A stretch of 51,411 nt of DNA from Chloroflexota bacterium (GTDB taxonomy: Bacteria; Chloroflexota; Anaerolineae; Anaerolineales; UBA11579), in assembly GCA_013112575.1 (NCBI GenBank), contig JABFGG010000026.1, positions 1 to 51,411 on the forward strand, given 5' to 3'. Below the pieces are notes generated by a model, which worked only from the letters and a program-made list of their open reading frames with translations, ran no database searches and was not told the DNA's origin. A program made the position numbers and the translations under genes. This document shows positions 7,431 through 16,770 of the stretch, piece after piece. Every line of letters starts with the position of its first letter. The first letter of the stretch is position 1.

Positions 7431-8340
7431 CCTAGATAGGAGGGTTATCACCAGCTTCACCCCTAGATATCGGGGAAGAAAACTTGTCGGTAGGCAAGTT
7501 TTTTGATTCCTGGTGCAACCGGGTGCGACCCATTTTGATTTTTTTTTAGGTATGGGGCTAAGAATGCTGCCCATGAGTGAGGCCGCTGCCCTCTGTTTGC
7601 CAGGGATCAGGTGGCCGTACACGTCCAGAGTAGTGCTTGCTTTGGCATGACCAAGGAGCATCGAAACCACAATGACTGGAATACCGTTGTTCAACATGAT
7701 CGATGCAGCCGTGTGCCTGAGATCATGGAAGCGGATCTCAGGTAACCCAGCATCTCGAAGCAGACGCTTGAATGCCTTCAAGAGGTTGTACTTATCAAGT
7801 GGTGAACCAATAGAATTGGGGAAAATTAGATCCTCATCGATCCATCTGCTCCGATTGAAGTTTTGCATGAGGCGCTGATCCTCACGATGCGCTTCAAGTA
7901 CATCAAGAACCTCTTGGGCTAATTGGATGGAAGGTTTCCCTGCTTTGGTCTTCGGCTCTGAAAACTCAAAGCCCCCTCGTTTCGCTCTTGTCAGTTGACG
8001 TTTGACCTGCAGCTTCCCAGTTTTCCAATTCAGGTCTGCCCACTTCAATCCGAGTAATTCTCCCTGCCGCATCCCAGTTGCGATCGCCAGGAAAAGCAAG
8101 CTGTAATGCCTATCTTGCCTATCTCTGGCTGCATCCAGTAACTGCTGAACTTGGACCTCATCAAAGAACTTCATCTCAGTTGTTATCACCTTGCGTGGGG
8201 TGGTTTCTTTTGCTGGATTGCGAGAGAGCAAGCGCAGTTTGGCGGCATAGCTCAAAGATCGGTTGATCACGGCATGCGTGATCCTGATCGTGCGGCTCCC
8301 ATACCTGATTGAGGGAATGTTGCTGATCCAGCCACAGGAT
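7428..8340 (-). pseudogene. 5'-truncated tyrosine recombinase of E2
   Basis: The catalytic domain is complete with TGMRQGELLGLKWADL, the KTKAGK lysine region, FHDLRHTAAS, LLGHAK and TLDVYGH. Homology in this frame begins around YGSRTIRITHAVINRSLSYA (about 8320); further upstream there is a stop, and a possible continuation in another frame (DILWLDQQHSLNQ), then nothing recognisable. The Arm domain and half the core-binding domain are lost. The frame runs into att copy 2, its stop overlapping the last bases of the repeat. Closest relative is the IS3-cut integrase at 123-1219. E2 is therefore probably immobile without help. Confidence 0.85.
7511..7528. repeat. GGTGCAACC-type repeat pair right of att copy 2
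   Basis: TGGTGCAAC at 7511-7519 and GGGTGCGAC at 7521-7529, 10 bp apart and ~80 bp right of att copy 2, inside the integrase C-terminal codons. Matches TGGTGCAAC pairs at 19559-19578, the other end of E2. Confidence 0.5.
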
Positions 8341-8410
8341 GTCGAAGTCTAGATGTATCGATTGCTTCCTTGCATATTCTTGGCGAATATCATCAAAAAT
8401 ATCCGGATAC

Positions 8411-8469
8411 TTGACAAGCAATACCAAAAAAACATATTATATTCATGTAATTGATTAGTTGTTGAACAA
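8411..8469 (+). promoter_or_regulatory. Promoter and possible operator of the GntR gene
   Basis: TTGACA (8411-8416), 18 bp, TATTAT (8435-8440). A palindrome TTGTTGAACAA at 8459-8469 lies at the expected start of the transcript, ten bases before the ATG, and may be an autoregulatory site. The promoter call is moderate; the operator is inference. Confidence 0.5.
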
Positions 8470-8478
8470 ATATCAAGT

Positions 8479-9234
8479 ATGACTGAAGAGGGTATGGGCA
8501 CAAGACGACCGCTTGAACGCCCCGAAACACTAGCTGCCCGAGTGGCAAACGTGCTTCGGCAAGATTTGCGAAACAATCCTGTTGCCAGTGGACAGCTTCC
8601 TTCTGAGCCGGAACTGGCAGAGCAGTTTGGCGTTAGCCGGGGAACTGTACGCCAGGCACTGACCATATTAGAACGTGAGGGTGTCATCCTCCGTCGCCAG
8701 GGGGCAGGTACCTATGTTCATAAATATATTTCACGAATACAAACGCGCGCTGAACACGCCTATGAGTTTGCTGATCTACTGCGCCTGGCTGGTTACGAAC
8801 CAAGTATTCAACTGATCTCCTTCGAAATCAAACCCACTGTTGCTGGAATCAGCGCACAATTAGATATTGAGCCGGATGCGCAAGTGCTGATTGTAAGGAA
8901 ATTGTTTCTAGCGGACGATCACCCTGCCATTTATTGCCAGGACTATATCCCCCAACACCTGGTTATCGAGCCCTATGAGGATGATGAGTTAAAGCAAACA
9001 ATCTTTGACTTTATGGCGCAGCGTTGCCATCAGCAGTCTATTCAAAACATGGCAGAGATCATTCCCGAAGTAGCCACCGAAGAACTATCTAAATTGCTTG
9101 ACATTGAACACGGGAAGCCCTTATTGCGCACAGATGAAGTTGGTTACAACGAGGCTGGAAACCCAGTCATATTCACTCGCTCATTTTTCAAAGATAAATA
9201 TCTGAGATTCTCATTATTACGTAAGAGGATCTAG
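8479..9234 (+). CDS. GntR/HutC-family transcriptional regulator with UTRA ligand domain
   Basis: 251 residues. The N-terminal winged helix (about 15-80) has the family signature QLPSEPELAEQFGVSRGTVR and a wing RRQGAGTYV. The C-terminal UTRA effector-binding domain (about 95-245) has typical strands LIVRKLFLADDHPAIYCQDY and IFTRSFFKDKYLRF. UTRA regulators sense a small metabolite related to the pathway they control; from the downstream genes the ligand is likely a nucleobase, nucleoside or related heterocycle. No Shine-Dalgarno is obvious before the ATG. It precedes the transporter-deaminase-dehydrogenase operon by 184 bp in the same direction. Confidence 0.9.
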   Translation: MTEEGMGTRRPLERPETLAARVANVLRQDLRNNPVASGQLPSEPELAEQFGVSRGTVRQALTILEREGVILRRQGAGTYVHKYISRIQTRAEHAYEFADLLRLAGYEPSIQLISFEIKPTVAGISAQLDIEPDAQVLIVRKLFLADDHPAIYCQDYIPQHLVIEPYEDDELKQTIFDFMAQRCHQQSIQNMAEIIPEVATEELSKLLDIEHGKPLLRTDEVGYNEAGNPVIFTRSFFKDKYLRFSLLRKRI

Positions 9235-9418
9235 ATAATTGATACATATGGATCCCAAAGAGGTAACGAGATATTCGTTTTCGTTCGAAAAACCTAATCG
9301 CTGAGCCACTTCAACGAAGTGCTTCCAACCCCTACGGAGGTCTATGGAACTGATTATTTGATAAAAGGGGTAAAACTACCAAAACAAAAAACACGCATAA
9401 CAATCTTTGGAGGATGAT
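9235..9418 (+). promoter_or_regulatory. 184-bp leader before the transport operon, with two short hairpins
   Basis: No gene. TTTTCG/CGAAAA (9278-9291) and CACTTC/GAAGTG (9307-9321) form small hairpins, and an AT-rich segment with a TTGATAAAA-like box lies at 9354-9375. It probably holds the operon promoter and GntR operators. I looked for purine-riboswitch conserved loops and did not find them. Confidence 0.4.
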
Positions 9419-10459
9419 ATGCATAAGAAATCAGTATTCCTGCTATTTTTAGTCCTGGCCATGTTGTTGGCTGCTTGCGGCGGTGGGGCCGTAGAGGAGC
9501 CTGTAGCTGAAGAGCCCACCGTAGGGGAGGATGCTTACAGAGTGGCGCTCATATTACCCGGCCGTGCCGATGATGTTTCCTGGAACCAGGCAGCTTTCGA
9601 AGGCATGAATTGGGCCAAGGAAACGCTTGGTGCCAATGTGCAAGTCGATGTAACGGTCGTCGAACAAGTTTACGATGTTGCCGATATCGAGCCCGCCTTA
9701 CTGGATTACGCGCAGCAAGGTTACGATATGGTGGTTGGGCATGGCTTCCAATTCCAGGAACCCATTCTCAAAGTAGCTGCCGATTACCCCGATGTTCATT
9801 TCGCGCTAGGAACCGGCTTTAAGCTCGCCCCCAATGTGGGTGTCTATGATGTCAAATTGGGTGATGGTGGTTATGTGATGGGCATCATCGCCGGCATGTT
9901 GACGGAAAGCAACATCATTGGTGTCATCGGCGGGCTGGATGTATCCGAGATCCACCGGGGTCACGTTGCCTTCAAGCTTGGTGCAGAGTCTGTTAACCCA
10001 GACGTAACCGTGTTGAACTCATTCGTTGGTGACTTCAATGATCTCTCTGGTGCCAAAGAAGCGGCTTTAAACCAGATCAACGCCGGGGCAGATGTGTTGT
10101 GGCAAAGTGGTGATGGGATTGGCATTGCAGTGCTTAACGCATGCGCCGAGCAAGATGTCATCTGCATGGGCAATAATGCCAATCAGAATGATATTGAGCC
10201 AGAGATCACCGTAGCCAGCAATGTATATGCCTGGGGTCCGATGTTCGTGCAGATGATCCAGGAAAGCCAGGATGGCGATTACGGCGATAAGCATTACTGG
10301 ATCGACTTCGCCAATGAAGGTCAACAGACGATTTGGAACGAAGGCTTGTCTGACCTGATCACCCCTGAAATTGAAGCCAAGGTTGAGGAAGCTCGCCAGG
10401 GTTTTGTTGACGGCACGCTAGATCTTGGGGATCTGGATGCCATCGAGATTGAAGGGTAG
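9419..10459 (+). CDS. BMP-family substrate-binding lipoprotein of an ABC importer
   Basis: 346 residues from the ATG at 9419, which has GGAGGATGAT directly upstream. A lipoprotein signal (KSVFLLFLVLAMLLAACGGG) ends in lipobox LAAC, so the protein is tethered outside the membrane. The body is a periplasmic-binding-protein fold of the PnrA/Med/BMP family (AYRVALILPGRADDVSWNQA; MVVGHGFQFQEP; VGVYDVKLGDGGYVMG), which binds purine nucleosides in characterised members. It is followed by the ATPase and two permeases. A strong 16-bp hairpin after the stop would let this component be made in excess over the rest. Confidence 0.93.
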   Translation: MHKKSVFLLFLVLAMLLAACGGGAVEEPVAEEPTVGEDAYRVALILPGRADDVSWNQAAFEGMNWAKETLGANVQVDVTVVEQVYDVADIEPALLDYAQQGYDMVVGHGFQFQEPILKVAADYPDVHFALGTGFKLAPNVGVYDVKLGDGGYVMGIIAGMLTESNIIGVIGGLDVSEIHRGHVAFKLGAESVNPDVTVLNSFVGDFNDLSGAKEAALNQINAGADVLWQSGDGIGIAVLNACAEQDVICMGNNANQNDIEPEITVASNVYAWGPMFVQMIQESQDGDYGDKHYWIDFANEGQQTIWNEGLSDLITPEIEAKVEEARQGFVDGTLDLGDLDAIEIEG

Positions 10460-10477
10460 TTCAAAGTTCTGAAAATT

Positions 10478-10511
10478 GGAGTTGGTACACAGTCAACTGT
10501 GTACCAACTCC
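10478..10511 (+). terminator. Intercistronic hairpin (16-bp perfect stem)
   Basis: GGAGTTGGTACACAGT at 10478-10493 pairs with 10496-10511 across a 2-base centre. There is no T-run after it. A second hairpin, CAGGG 10521-10525 with CCCTG 10532-10536, lies before the ATPase start. It likely stabilises the upstream mRNA or attenuates readthrough between binding protein and ATPase. Confidence 0.65.
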
Positions 10512-10552
10512 TTCCAACATCAGGGATCTCACCCTGAATGTAGGTGATGCAG

Positions 10553-12154
10553 ATGACAAATGATATATCTGTCCAAATGAAGGGGGTAACCAAGCGGTTC
10601 CCTGGCGTATTGGCAAATGATCATATCGATTTAACTCTTCATGCTGGTGAAGTGCATGGGTTGCTGGGGGAGAATGGGGCCGGCAAATCCACCCTGATGA
10701 ATGTCTTGTTCGGTTTGTATACACCTGATGAAGGTGAGATTCTGGTGAACGGCCAACCTGTGGCCATAACCTCTCCTGCTACTGCAATCTCCCTTGGCAT
10801 TGGCATGGTCCATCAGCATTTCAAACTGGTTCGCCCTTTTACTGTTACCGAAAACATCATTTTGGGTCTTGACGAGGGCAGCCCCCTGCTTGATCTAAAA
10901 GCGGCTGAACGCCGCGTGGCTGAAGTAGCGGAGCAGTATGCCATCAACGTAGACCCACGAGCCCTTATCCATGATCTGTCTGTAGGGCAACAGCAACGTG
11001 TGGAAATCCTCAACAGCCTTTATCGCGGCGCGAATGTCTTGATCTTGGATGAACCAACTGCCGTCCTGACCCCCCAGGAAGCGGATGACCTGATCGTCAC
11101 TCTGCGCGGCATGGCTGAGCAAGGGAAGTCCATCCTATTCATCAGTCACAAACTGGAAGAAGTAATGAAGGTTACGGATCGGGTCACTGTGTTGCGTGGG
11201 GGACGCAAGGTCTTCGAAGCACTGACCAAAGACACGGATAAGCAGCAGTTGGCGCGGGAAATGATCGGCCGTCAGATCAGTGATCTTGAACGGGACGAAT
11301 CGGCCTTTGTCATGGCACTGGCGGGGGCTGGAGAGGACCTTGGCATCGAGCATCATGATGTGGGAAGTTCACAAAAACAAGCCATTCTCACCGTCAGCGA
11401 CCTGCATGTAAAAGATGATCGCGACCTGACTGCAGTCCGTGGCATGAGCTTCGTAATTCATCCCGGTGAGATATTGGGAATCGCTGGAGTGGATGGCAAC
11501 GGTCAGCGTGAATTAGTAGAAGCCATCACCGGCCAACGACCCATTGAACAAGGACAGGTCTGGCTCGAAGAGACTGAAACAACAAAATGGTCAACACGAG
11601 ATTATATAAATCATAATGTGGCTGTTATTACTGAGGATAGACAAAAGGAAGGCTTGGTCCTCGAATTCAATCTTTTGCGGAATGCAGTCCTTAAGATATT
11701 TGATCGCCCCTCATTTTCAAAGAACAAACTCCTCAAGTTCAACGCAATTGATGATTTCACCGGAAAACTTATTGATGGCTTCAACATCAGTACGCCTAAT
11801 CCGCAAGTTGAAGTTGGTACCTTGTCGGGCGGCAATCAACAAAAGCTCATTTTGGCTCGGGAATTGAGCCAATCTCCATCCTTGATAATTGCGAACAAAC
11901 CCAAACGAGGCCTGGATATCGGGGCAGCGGCCTACGTTCATCAGAAACTGGATGATGAACGCAAACGGGGAACAGCGATCCTCCTGATCAGTGGTGATCT
12001 TGATGAGTTGTTTGCCCTTAGCGACCGTTTGTTGGTGATGTATGAAGGACAAGTTCTGGGCATCTTGCCCATCGAGAATGCTGATATTGAAAGCATCGGC
12101 CTGATGATGGCTGGCAGCTCTCGATCAGAAATCGCATCAAATAGGAGTTCGTGA
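10553..12154 (+). CDS. ABC importer ATPase (nucleoside type, two ATPase domains)
   Basis: 533 residues with tandem nucleotide-binding domains, as in sugar/nucleoside importers. Domain 1 has Walker A GENGAGKST, signature LSVGQQQRVEI and Walker B VLILDEPTAVLTP. Domain 2 is degenerate, as usual in this family: the P-loop reads GVDGNGQRE, the signature LSGGNQQK, and the Walker B region LIIANKPKRGLD. The ATG at 10553 lies six bases after TAGGTG; the frame has an earlier GTG at 10544 that overlaps that site. The next gene starts at the base after the stop. Confidence 0.93.
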   Translation: MTNDISVQMKGVTKRFPGVLANDHIDLTLHAGEVHGLLGENGAGKSTLMNVLFGLYTPDEGEILVNGQPVAITSPATAISLGIGMVHQHFKLVRPFTVTENIILGLDEGSPLLDLKAAERRVAEVAEQYAINVDPRALIHDLSVGQQQRVEILNSLYRGANVLILDEPTAVLTPQEADDLIVTLRGMAEQGKSILFISHKLEEVMKVTDRVTVLRGGRKVFEALTKDTDKQQLAREMIGRQISDLERDESAFVMALAGAGEDLGIEHHDVGSSQKQAILTVSDLHVKDDRDLTAVRGMSFVIHPGEILGIAGVDGNGQRELVEAITGQRPIEQGQVWLEETETTKWSTRDYINHNVAVITEDRQKEGLVLEFNLLRNAVLKIFDRPSFSKNKLLKFNAIDDFTGKLIDGFNISTPNPQVEVGTLSGGNQQKLILARELSQSPSLIIANKPKRGLDIGAAAYVHQKLDDERKRGTAILLISGDLDELFALSDRLLVMYEGQVLGILPIENADIESIGLMMAGSSRSEIASNRSS

Positions 12155-13210
12155 GTGACTGCAATAAGCGAACAAATAAGACATATCAAATGGAGAGCTA
12201 TCTGGAGGCAAGTCTACCCGGCTGCCCTATCCTTGATTTTGGCGCTGGTCATTGGTGGCTTGCTCCTCTTAGTCAGCGGCCGCGACCCCATCGCCGCTTA
12301 CCAAAGCTTGCTAAGCGGGGCTTTTGGCTCAAGCAACCGTTTCACGGAAACTTTGGTCAAGATGACCCCTTTCCTGATCCTGGCGATTTCAGTTTCCATC
12401 TCGTTTCGCTGCGGCATCTGGAATATTGGCGCGGAAGGGCAATTGATTCTGGGGGCGGTGGCATCGACATGGGTAGCGCTGTCCTTTTCTTTCCTGCCTC
12501 CGCTCATCATTCTGCCCCTCACCATGATTGCCGGAATTATTGGGGGTGCTCTGTGGAGTGGCATTGCCGGTGTCTTGAAGGCCTACTTTAACGCCAATGA
12601 AGTTATTACAACTTCAATGCTCAATTTTATTGCCGTATATTTACTTGCATTCTTAGTGAATGGGCCCTTGAAGGACCCTGAAGGCTTCAACTTCCCACAA
12701 TCGGCGCTCATCGATAGTTCATTTGAACTTCCCCGTTTGCTGGAAGGCAGCCGCCTGAATATCGCTTTCATTGTTGCCCTGATTCTGGTTGTAGCCGCCA
12801 TCATGTACTGGCGCAGCACGGTGGGCTTCCGTACGGAAATTGTGGGAGCCAGTCGTCGTGTGGCCAGGCATATTGGTCTTAATGTCAACTGGACCATCGT
12901 TTTGGTCACCCTCATCAGTGGGGGGCTGGCTGGTCTTGCCGGATGGGGCGAAATATTTGGTCTCCACTTCCGTTTGATCGAAGCCATCGCCATTGGCATG
13001 GGCTCACTTGCGGTGGTTGTGGCTTTGTTAGGTGAGCTTCACCCTATTGGTATGGTGGTGTCTGCCTTCTTGTTTGCGGCTTTGGTCGTTGGCGGCAATG
13101 CTATGGAACGCAGTGCAGGTGTGCCCTTTGCCCTGGTTGACGTCATTCAGGGAGTCATCATTCTTTTGATCCTGGCCCGGTCATACATTTTTCGAGCGAG
13201 GGCTTCATGA
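12155..13210 (+). CDS. ABC importer permease 1 (BMP/nucleoside type)
   Basis: 351 residues and about ten hydrophobic segments of the BPD_transp_2 (LivH/RbsC-like) superfamily; FRCGIWNIGAEGQLILGA is the hallmark of the YufP-type permease. The GTG start directly follows the ATPase stop, with AGGAG ten bases upstream. The 3' end overlaps the second permease by four bases. Forms the transmembrane channel with the next protein. Confidence 0.9.
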   Translation: MTAISEQIRHIKWRAIWRQVYPAALSLILALVIGGLLLLVSGRDPIAAYQSLLSGAFGSSNRFTETLVKMTPFLILAISVSISFRCGIWNIGAEGQLILGAVASTWVALSFSFLPPLIILPLTMIAGIIGGALWSGIAGVLKAYFNANEVITTSMLNFIAVYLLAFLVNGPLKDPEGFNFPQSALIDSSFELPRLLEGSRLNIAFIVALILVVAAIMYWRSTVGFRTEIVGASRRVARHIGLNVNWTIVLVTLISGGLAGLAGWGEIFGLHFRLIEAIAIGMGSLAVVVALLGELHPIGMVVSAFLFAALVVGGNAMERSAGVPFALVDVIQGVIILLILARSYIFRARAS

Positions 13211-14154
13211 ACACAGAATTGATCACAGCCTCATTTATCATCGGTATCCTGGCTGCTTCCATTCGGCTGGCAACCCCCTTGCTCATGGCCGCCTTGGGTG
13301 AGATTTTTACCGAGCGGGCTGGCATTCTAAATTTGGGAGTCGAAGGCATTATGCTGATGGGCGCCTTGAGTGGATTTTTAGGTGCCTTTTGGACCTCGAA
13401 CCTCTGGATTGGCGTCGCGGTTGGCATGCTGACCGGCGCGCTTTTTGGTTTGCTGATGGGCTTCATGAGCATAACGGCCAAAACGAACCAGGTAGTAGCC
13501 GGTCTAGGGATCACTATTTTTGGCAGTGGCTTGTCGACTTTGCTATTTCGTCTGACCTTTGGTTTGCGCACGACACCCCCCTCGCTGGATATTTTTCCAA
13601 CACTGCGAATTCCTCTGCTCAGCCAAATACCAGGAATAGGGCCTGTGCTGTTCGAACATAATATCTTGGTCTATCTAACCCTGATATTGGTGCCGGTCTC
13701 ATCTTTTTTCCTCTACCGCACCCGTCTGGGCTTGGCCATCCGTGCGGTGGGCGAAAGCCCTGATGCTGTCGACACCCGTGGCCTCAACGTCAGCCTGGTT
13801 CGTTATCTCAGCGTGATGATCGGCGGTGCTTTAGCCGGGTTAGGTGGCAGCTATCTGGTATTGGGTAGCCTGGGCTTGTTTTGGACCCAAATGACAGCTG
13901 GGCGTGGGTTCATCGCCATTGCAATCGTTGTGTTCTCCAAATGGGACCCGGCACGCGCCTTGTTGGGAGCATTGGTCTTTGGTCTGGCTTCTGCGCTGCA
14001 GATCAGCTTACAAACTTTGAGCGTACCCATAGCATCTGAGTTACTGCTTATGCTGCCGTACATTATCACGATCGTGGTGTTGGTGAGTGTTTCGAGACGG
14101 GCGGAATTCCCCAGTGCCTTTGCTGTACCTTACTATCGAGGAGGTGAGAAATGA
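13207..14154 (+). CDS. ABC importer permease 2 (BMP/nucleoside type)
   Basis: 315 residues, multi-pass. The signature TERAGILNLGVEGIMLMGAL is that of YufQ-type permeases, paired with YufP. The ATG overlaps the previous stop by four bases and the stop overlaps the next start by four bases, so the operon is translationally coupled. Confidence 0.9.
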   Translation: MNTELITASFIIGILAASIRLATPLLMAALGEIFTERAGILNLGVEGIMLMGALSGFLGAFWTSNLWIGVAVGMLTGALFGLLMGFMSITAKTNQVVAGLGITIFGSGLSTLLFRLTFGLRTTPPSLDIFPTLRIPLLSQIPGIGPVLFEHNILVYLTLILVPVSSFFLYRTRLGLAIRAVGESPDAVDTRGLNVSLVRYLSVMIGGALAGLGGSYLVLGSLGLFWTQMTAGRGFIAIAIVVFSKWDPARALLGALVFGLASALQISLQTLSVPIASELLLMLPYIITIVVLVSVSRRAEFPSAFAVPYYRGGEK

Positions 14155-15425
14155 GCGCTTTAGATTTGGTTATTCGTAATGCAAAATTGGATACAACCGG
14201 TGAAGCTGTTGAGGTTGGTATCAAGGATGGAATCATTGCTGCTGTTTCTCCCACTGGCCTCCCCCCCGCTGCACAAGAAATTGATGCGGCAGGATGTATG
14301 GTATCGCCTGCATTCGTTGAGCCACACTTCCATCTGGAAAATGCTTTGCTATGGGAAGGGGTGCGCAACAACAGTGGCACATTAAAAGAAGCCATTGAAG
14401 TCTATGGCAAGATCAAACATGAGATGCCTATTGACGACATCGTGAGCCGCGCTTCCGTTGCTCTCGAAACTTCAATAATGCACGGTGTACAGTGGTTCCG
14501 CAGCCACATCGATATCGATAAGAAGGCACAGTTGCATTTGCTCGAGGGTAATTTGGCCGTGCGCGAGAAATTTAAAGACCTGATCGATATTGAATTGATC
14601 GCTTTTCCTCAAATGGGTATGGCAACTGAATCAGAAATAATTGACCTGATGTGGCAGGCGATGGAAAAAGGAGCCGATGTTGTCGGCGGCATGCCCCACG
14701 CTGAAGAGAATATGGATGATGCTGCCCGTCAGATCGAGATCGCTTTTGAGATCGCAAAGAAACATGATGCTGATATCGATATGCATGTGGATGAAACCGA
14801 CGACCCCTATTGGCATAGCCTCGAACTTCTGGCTGATCAGACGATTGAAAACGGTTGGGAAGGACGCGTCACTGCCGGACATTGCTGCGCCATGTCTGCC
14901 TGGGACGATGCCCTGGCTGAACGCGTGATTGAGAAAGTGGTTAAAGCCAGGATCAACGTCATCACCATGGCTCCTGTGAACTTAATGTTGGAAGGACGTA
15001 GTGACAAGCATCCAAAACGGCGAGGGATTGCGCGCGTGAAAGAGTTGATGGAGGCGGGGGCCAATGTAACTTGCGGTCAGGATGATCTGCAAAATATGTT
15101 TTATTCATACGGCAATATGGACCCGTTGGAGGTCGCCATGATTTCAGCACACGCGGCCCATATGAGTTCCCCTGAAGAGATCCAGGCAGCTTTCGATATG
15201 CCCCGCTACAATGCCGCCAAGAACTTCCGCCTGGAAAATTACGGTGTTCATGTGGGGGCAGAAGCCAATCTGGTGGTGCTGGATGCGATTTCGGCGGTGG
15301 ATGCACTGCGCCGCCGCGGCGACCGGCGTTACGTCCTTCGCAAAGGACGTGTGCTGACTGAAACACGCACGCGTGTCGATTTGCATTTTACGACTGACGA
15401 ACAACAAACAAATGGGATGAAATGA
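14151..15425 (+). CDS. CodA-like amidohydrolase (cytosine/isoguanine-type deaminase)
   Basis: 424-residue metal-dependent hydrolase (COG0402 type). Metal and catalytic motifs: PHFHLE (first two His), HVDETDDPYWH (equivalent of the HCDEIDD motif of E. coli CodA: His ligand and catalytic Glu), TAGHCCAMS and the Asp motif CGQDDLQN. Hydrolytic deamination of an imported ring compound, releasing ammonia, is expected. The exact substrate (cytosine, isoguanine, creatinine or another heterocycle) cannot be read from sequence. Its position between a nucleoside-type importer and a xanthine-dehydrogenase-type enzyme favours a nucleobase. Confidence 0.85.
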   Translation: MSALDLVIRNAKLDTTGEAVEVGIKDGIIAAVSPTGLPPAAQEIDAAGCMVSPAFVEPHFHLENALLWEGVRNNSGTLKEAIEVYGKIKHEMPIDDIVSRASVALETSIMHGVQWFRSHIDIDKKAQLHLLEGNLAVREKFKDLIDIELIAFPQMGMATESEIIDLMWQAMEKGADVVGGMPHAEENMDDAARQIEIAFEIAKKHDADIDMHVDETDDPYWHSLELLADQTIENGWEGRVTAGHCCAMSAWDDALAERVIEKVVKARINVITMAPVNLMLEGRSDKHPKRRGIARVKELMEAGANVTCGQDDLQNMFYSYGNMDPLEVAMISAHAAHMSSPEEIQAAFDMPRYNAAKNFRLENYGVHVGAEANLVVLDAISAVDALRRRGDRRYVLRKGRVLTETRTRVDLHFTTDEQQTNGMK

Positions 15426-16279
15426 TGCATGAACTTCGTTTGGAAACTCCACGGTCTTTAGCGGAAGCTTCCCGGATTCTAAAGGAAACTGGGGGCAAGG
15501 TGATTGCGGGTGGCACAGATGTGATTCCGCAAATGAGGGACGGTCGTTTTGAAGCCAACACCCTGATCGATCTCAGCCGCTTGCCTGATTTGGATACGAT
15601 CAAAGAAGAGGGAGATTTCATCGTTATTGGCGCGTTGGCCAACTACACTTCTATACGGCAATCACAACTATTGCAAGAAACAGTTCCTATGCTGTTGGAA
15701 GTGGCCGGACTGGTTGGGGGTCTCCAAACCCAAAATAGGGGCACGATTGGTGGCAACGTGGTCAATGCTTCCCCGGCAGGTGACACTCTGCCTCCCTTAT
15801 TAGCTTTAAATGCAGAGGTCGTATTGAATAACAGTGATGGTGAACGAACTATCCCTCTGTCCGATTTTTTGCAGGGACCGGGCCAAACGGCAATAGCGCC
15901 CCATGAATTGCTGAGCGAAATCCGTTTCCAAAAGCCACCTGCTGGAACAAAATCAACCTTCTTGCGGCTCGGTAACCGGCGTGGCATGGTGATCTCAATT
16001 GTGAGTGCCGCCACCATGCTGCTGCTTGATGGGGGGAACAAGATCGAAGAGGTCCGCATTGCTTTGGGTGCGGTTGCCCCAATCCCTATTCGTTGTCCAG
16101 AGGCTGAAGCACTTTTGCAGGGGCAGGTGCTTACCGAAGCCTTGATCGAGCAGGCAGCAGAAATGACGGTAAAGGCTGGTTCCCCCATCGACGACGTGCG
16201 CGGCACAGCCACTTATCGCCAACATGGGATTAAGGTTTTGGTACGCCGTGGTTTACTGAAATTGGGCGGCCTTAGATAA
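15422..16279 (+). CDS. Molybdenum hydroxylase, FAD subunit (XdhB/CoxM type)
   Basis: 285 residues. The FAD-binding motifs are VIAGGTDVIPQMRDG near the N-terminus and NRGTIGGNVVNASPAGD at about 105-120; the C-terminal CO-dehydrogenase flavoprotein domain follows (DDVRGTATYRQHGIKVLVRR). It passes electrons from the iron-sulfur subunit to NAD or another acceptor. The start overlaps the deaminase stop by four bases; the 2Fe-2S subunit starts 14 bp after its stop. Confidence 0.9.
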   Translation: MMHELRLETPRSLAEASRILKETGGKVIAGGTDVIPQMRDGRFEANTLIDLSRLPDLDTIKEEGDFIVIGALANYTSIRQSQLLQETVPMLLEVAGLVGGLQTQNRGTIGGNVVNASPAGDTLPPLLALNAEVVLNNSDGERTIPLSDFLQGPGQTAIAPHELLSEIRFQKPPAGTKSTFLRLGNRRGMVISIVSAATMLLLDGGNKIEEVRIALGAVAPIPIRCPEAEALLQGQVLTEALIEQAAEMTVKAGSPIDDVRGTATYRQHGIKVLVRRGLLKLGGLR

Positions 16280-16293
16280 TCGGGAAACAAGAG

Positions 16294-16770
16294 ATGAATA
16301 CTATGAAGATTAATCTGATTGTAAATGGACAGAGCCGCAGCGTAGAAGCCCCTCCCGGTAAAACCCTGCTTTATTTGCTGCGTGACGACCTGGATCTACT
16401 GGGAACAAAGGATGGCTGCCGTGAAGGAGAATGCGGGGCCTGCACGGTCTTGTTGGATGGCGAGCCGGTCAATGCCTGTCTTGTACTGGCCGGGCAAGTA
16501 GATGGCAGGGAGGTGGTAACCATCGAAGGGTTATCCCAGAACGGCCATCTCCATCCGCTTCAACGCCATTTTGTTGAAGCTGGCGCTGTACAGTGCGGCT
16601 TTTGCACTCCTGGCCTAATTATGTCGTCGGCTGCATTGTTAGAGCAAAACCCTCAGCCAACCGAAGAGCAAATTCGCCATGCCTTAGTCGGTAACCTTTG
16701 CCGCTGTACCGGTTACACAAAAGTCTTTGAGGCTGTGCAACATGCTGCAGAGGAGGTAGATCGTGACTGA
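16294..16770 (+). CDS. Molybdenum hydroxylase, 2x[2Fe-2S] subunit (XdhC/CoxS type)
   Basis: 158 residues. The plant-ferredoxin-like N-domain has C-x4-C-x2-C (DGCREGECGACTVLLDGE) plus a later Cys; the helical C-domain has CGFCTPG and LCRCTGY for the second cluster. An alternative start is the ATG at 16303. It overlaps the molybdopterin subunit by eight bases. Confidence 0.93.
   Translation: MNTMKINLIVNGQSRSVEAPPGKTLLYLLRDDLDLLGTKDGCREGECGACTVLLDGEPVNACLVLAGQVDGREVVTIEGLSQNGHLHPLQRHFVEAGAVQCGFCTPGLIMSSAALLEQNPQPTEEQIRHALVGNLCRCTGYTKVFEAVQHAAEEVDRD

Noticed and set aside
8176..8427. Leftward 83-codon frame over the E2 integrase start
   Set aside because: Mostly an out-of-frame shadow of the integrase; a short piece may be its frameshifted N-terminal remnant, so it is folded into that pseudogene.
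9235..9418. Possible purine riboswitch before the importer operon
   Set aside because: The conserved loop sequences and three-way layout of purine riboswitches are not present; only two short hairpins are seen.
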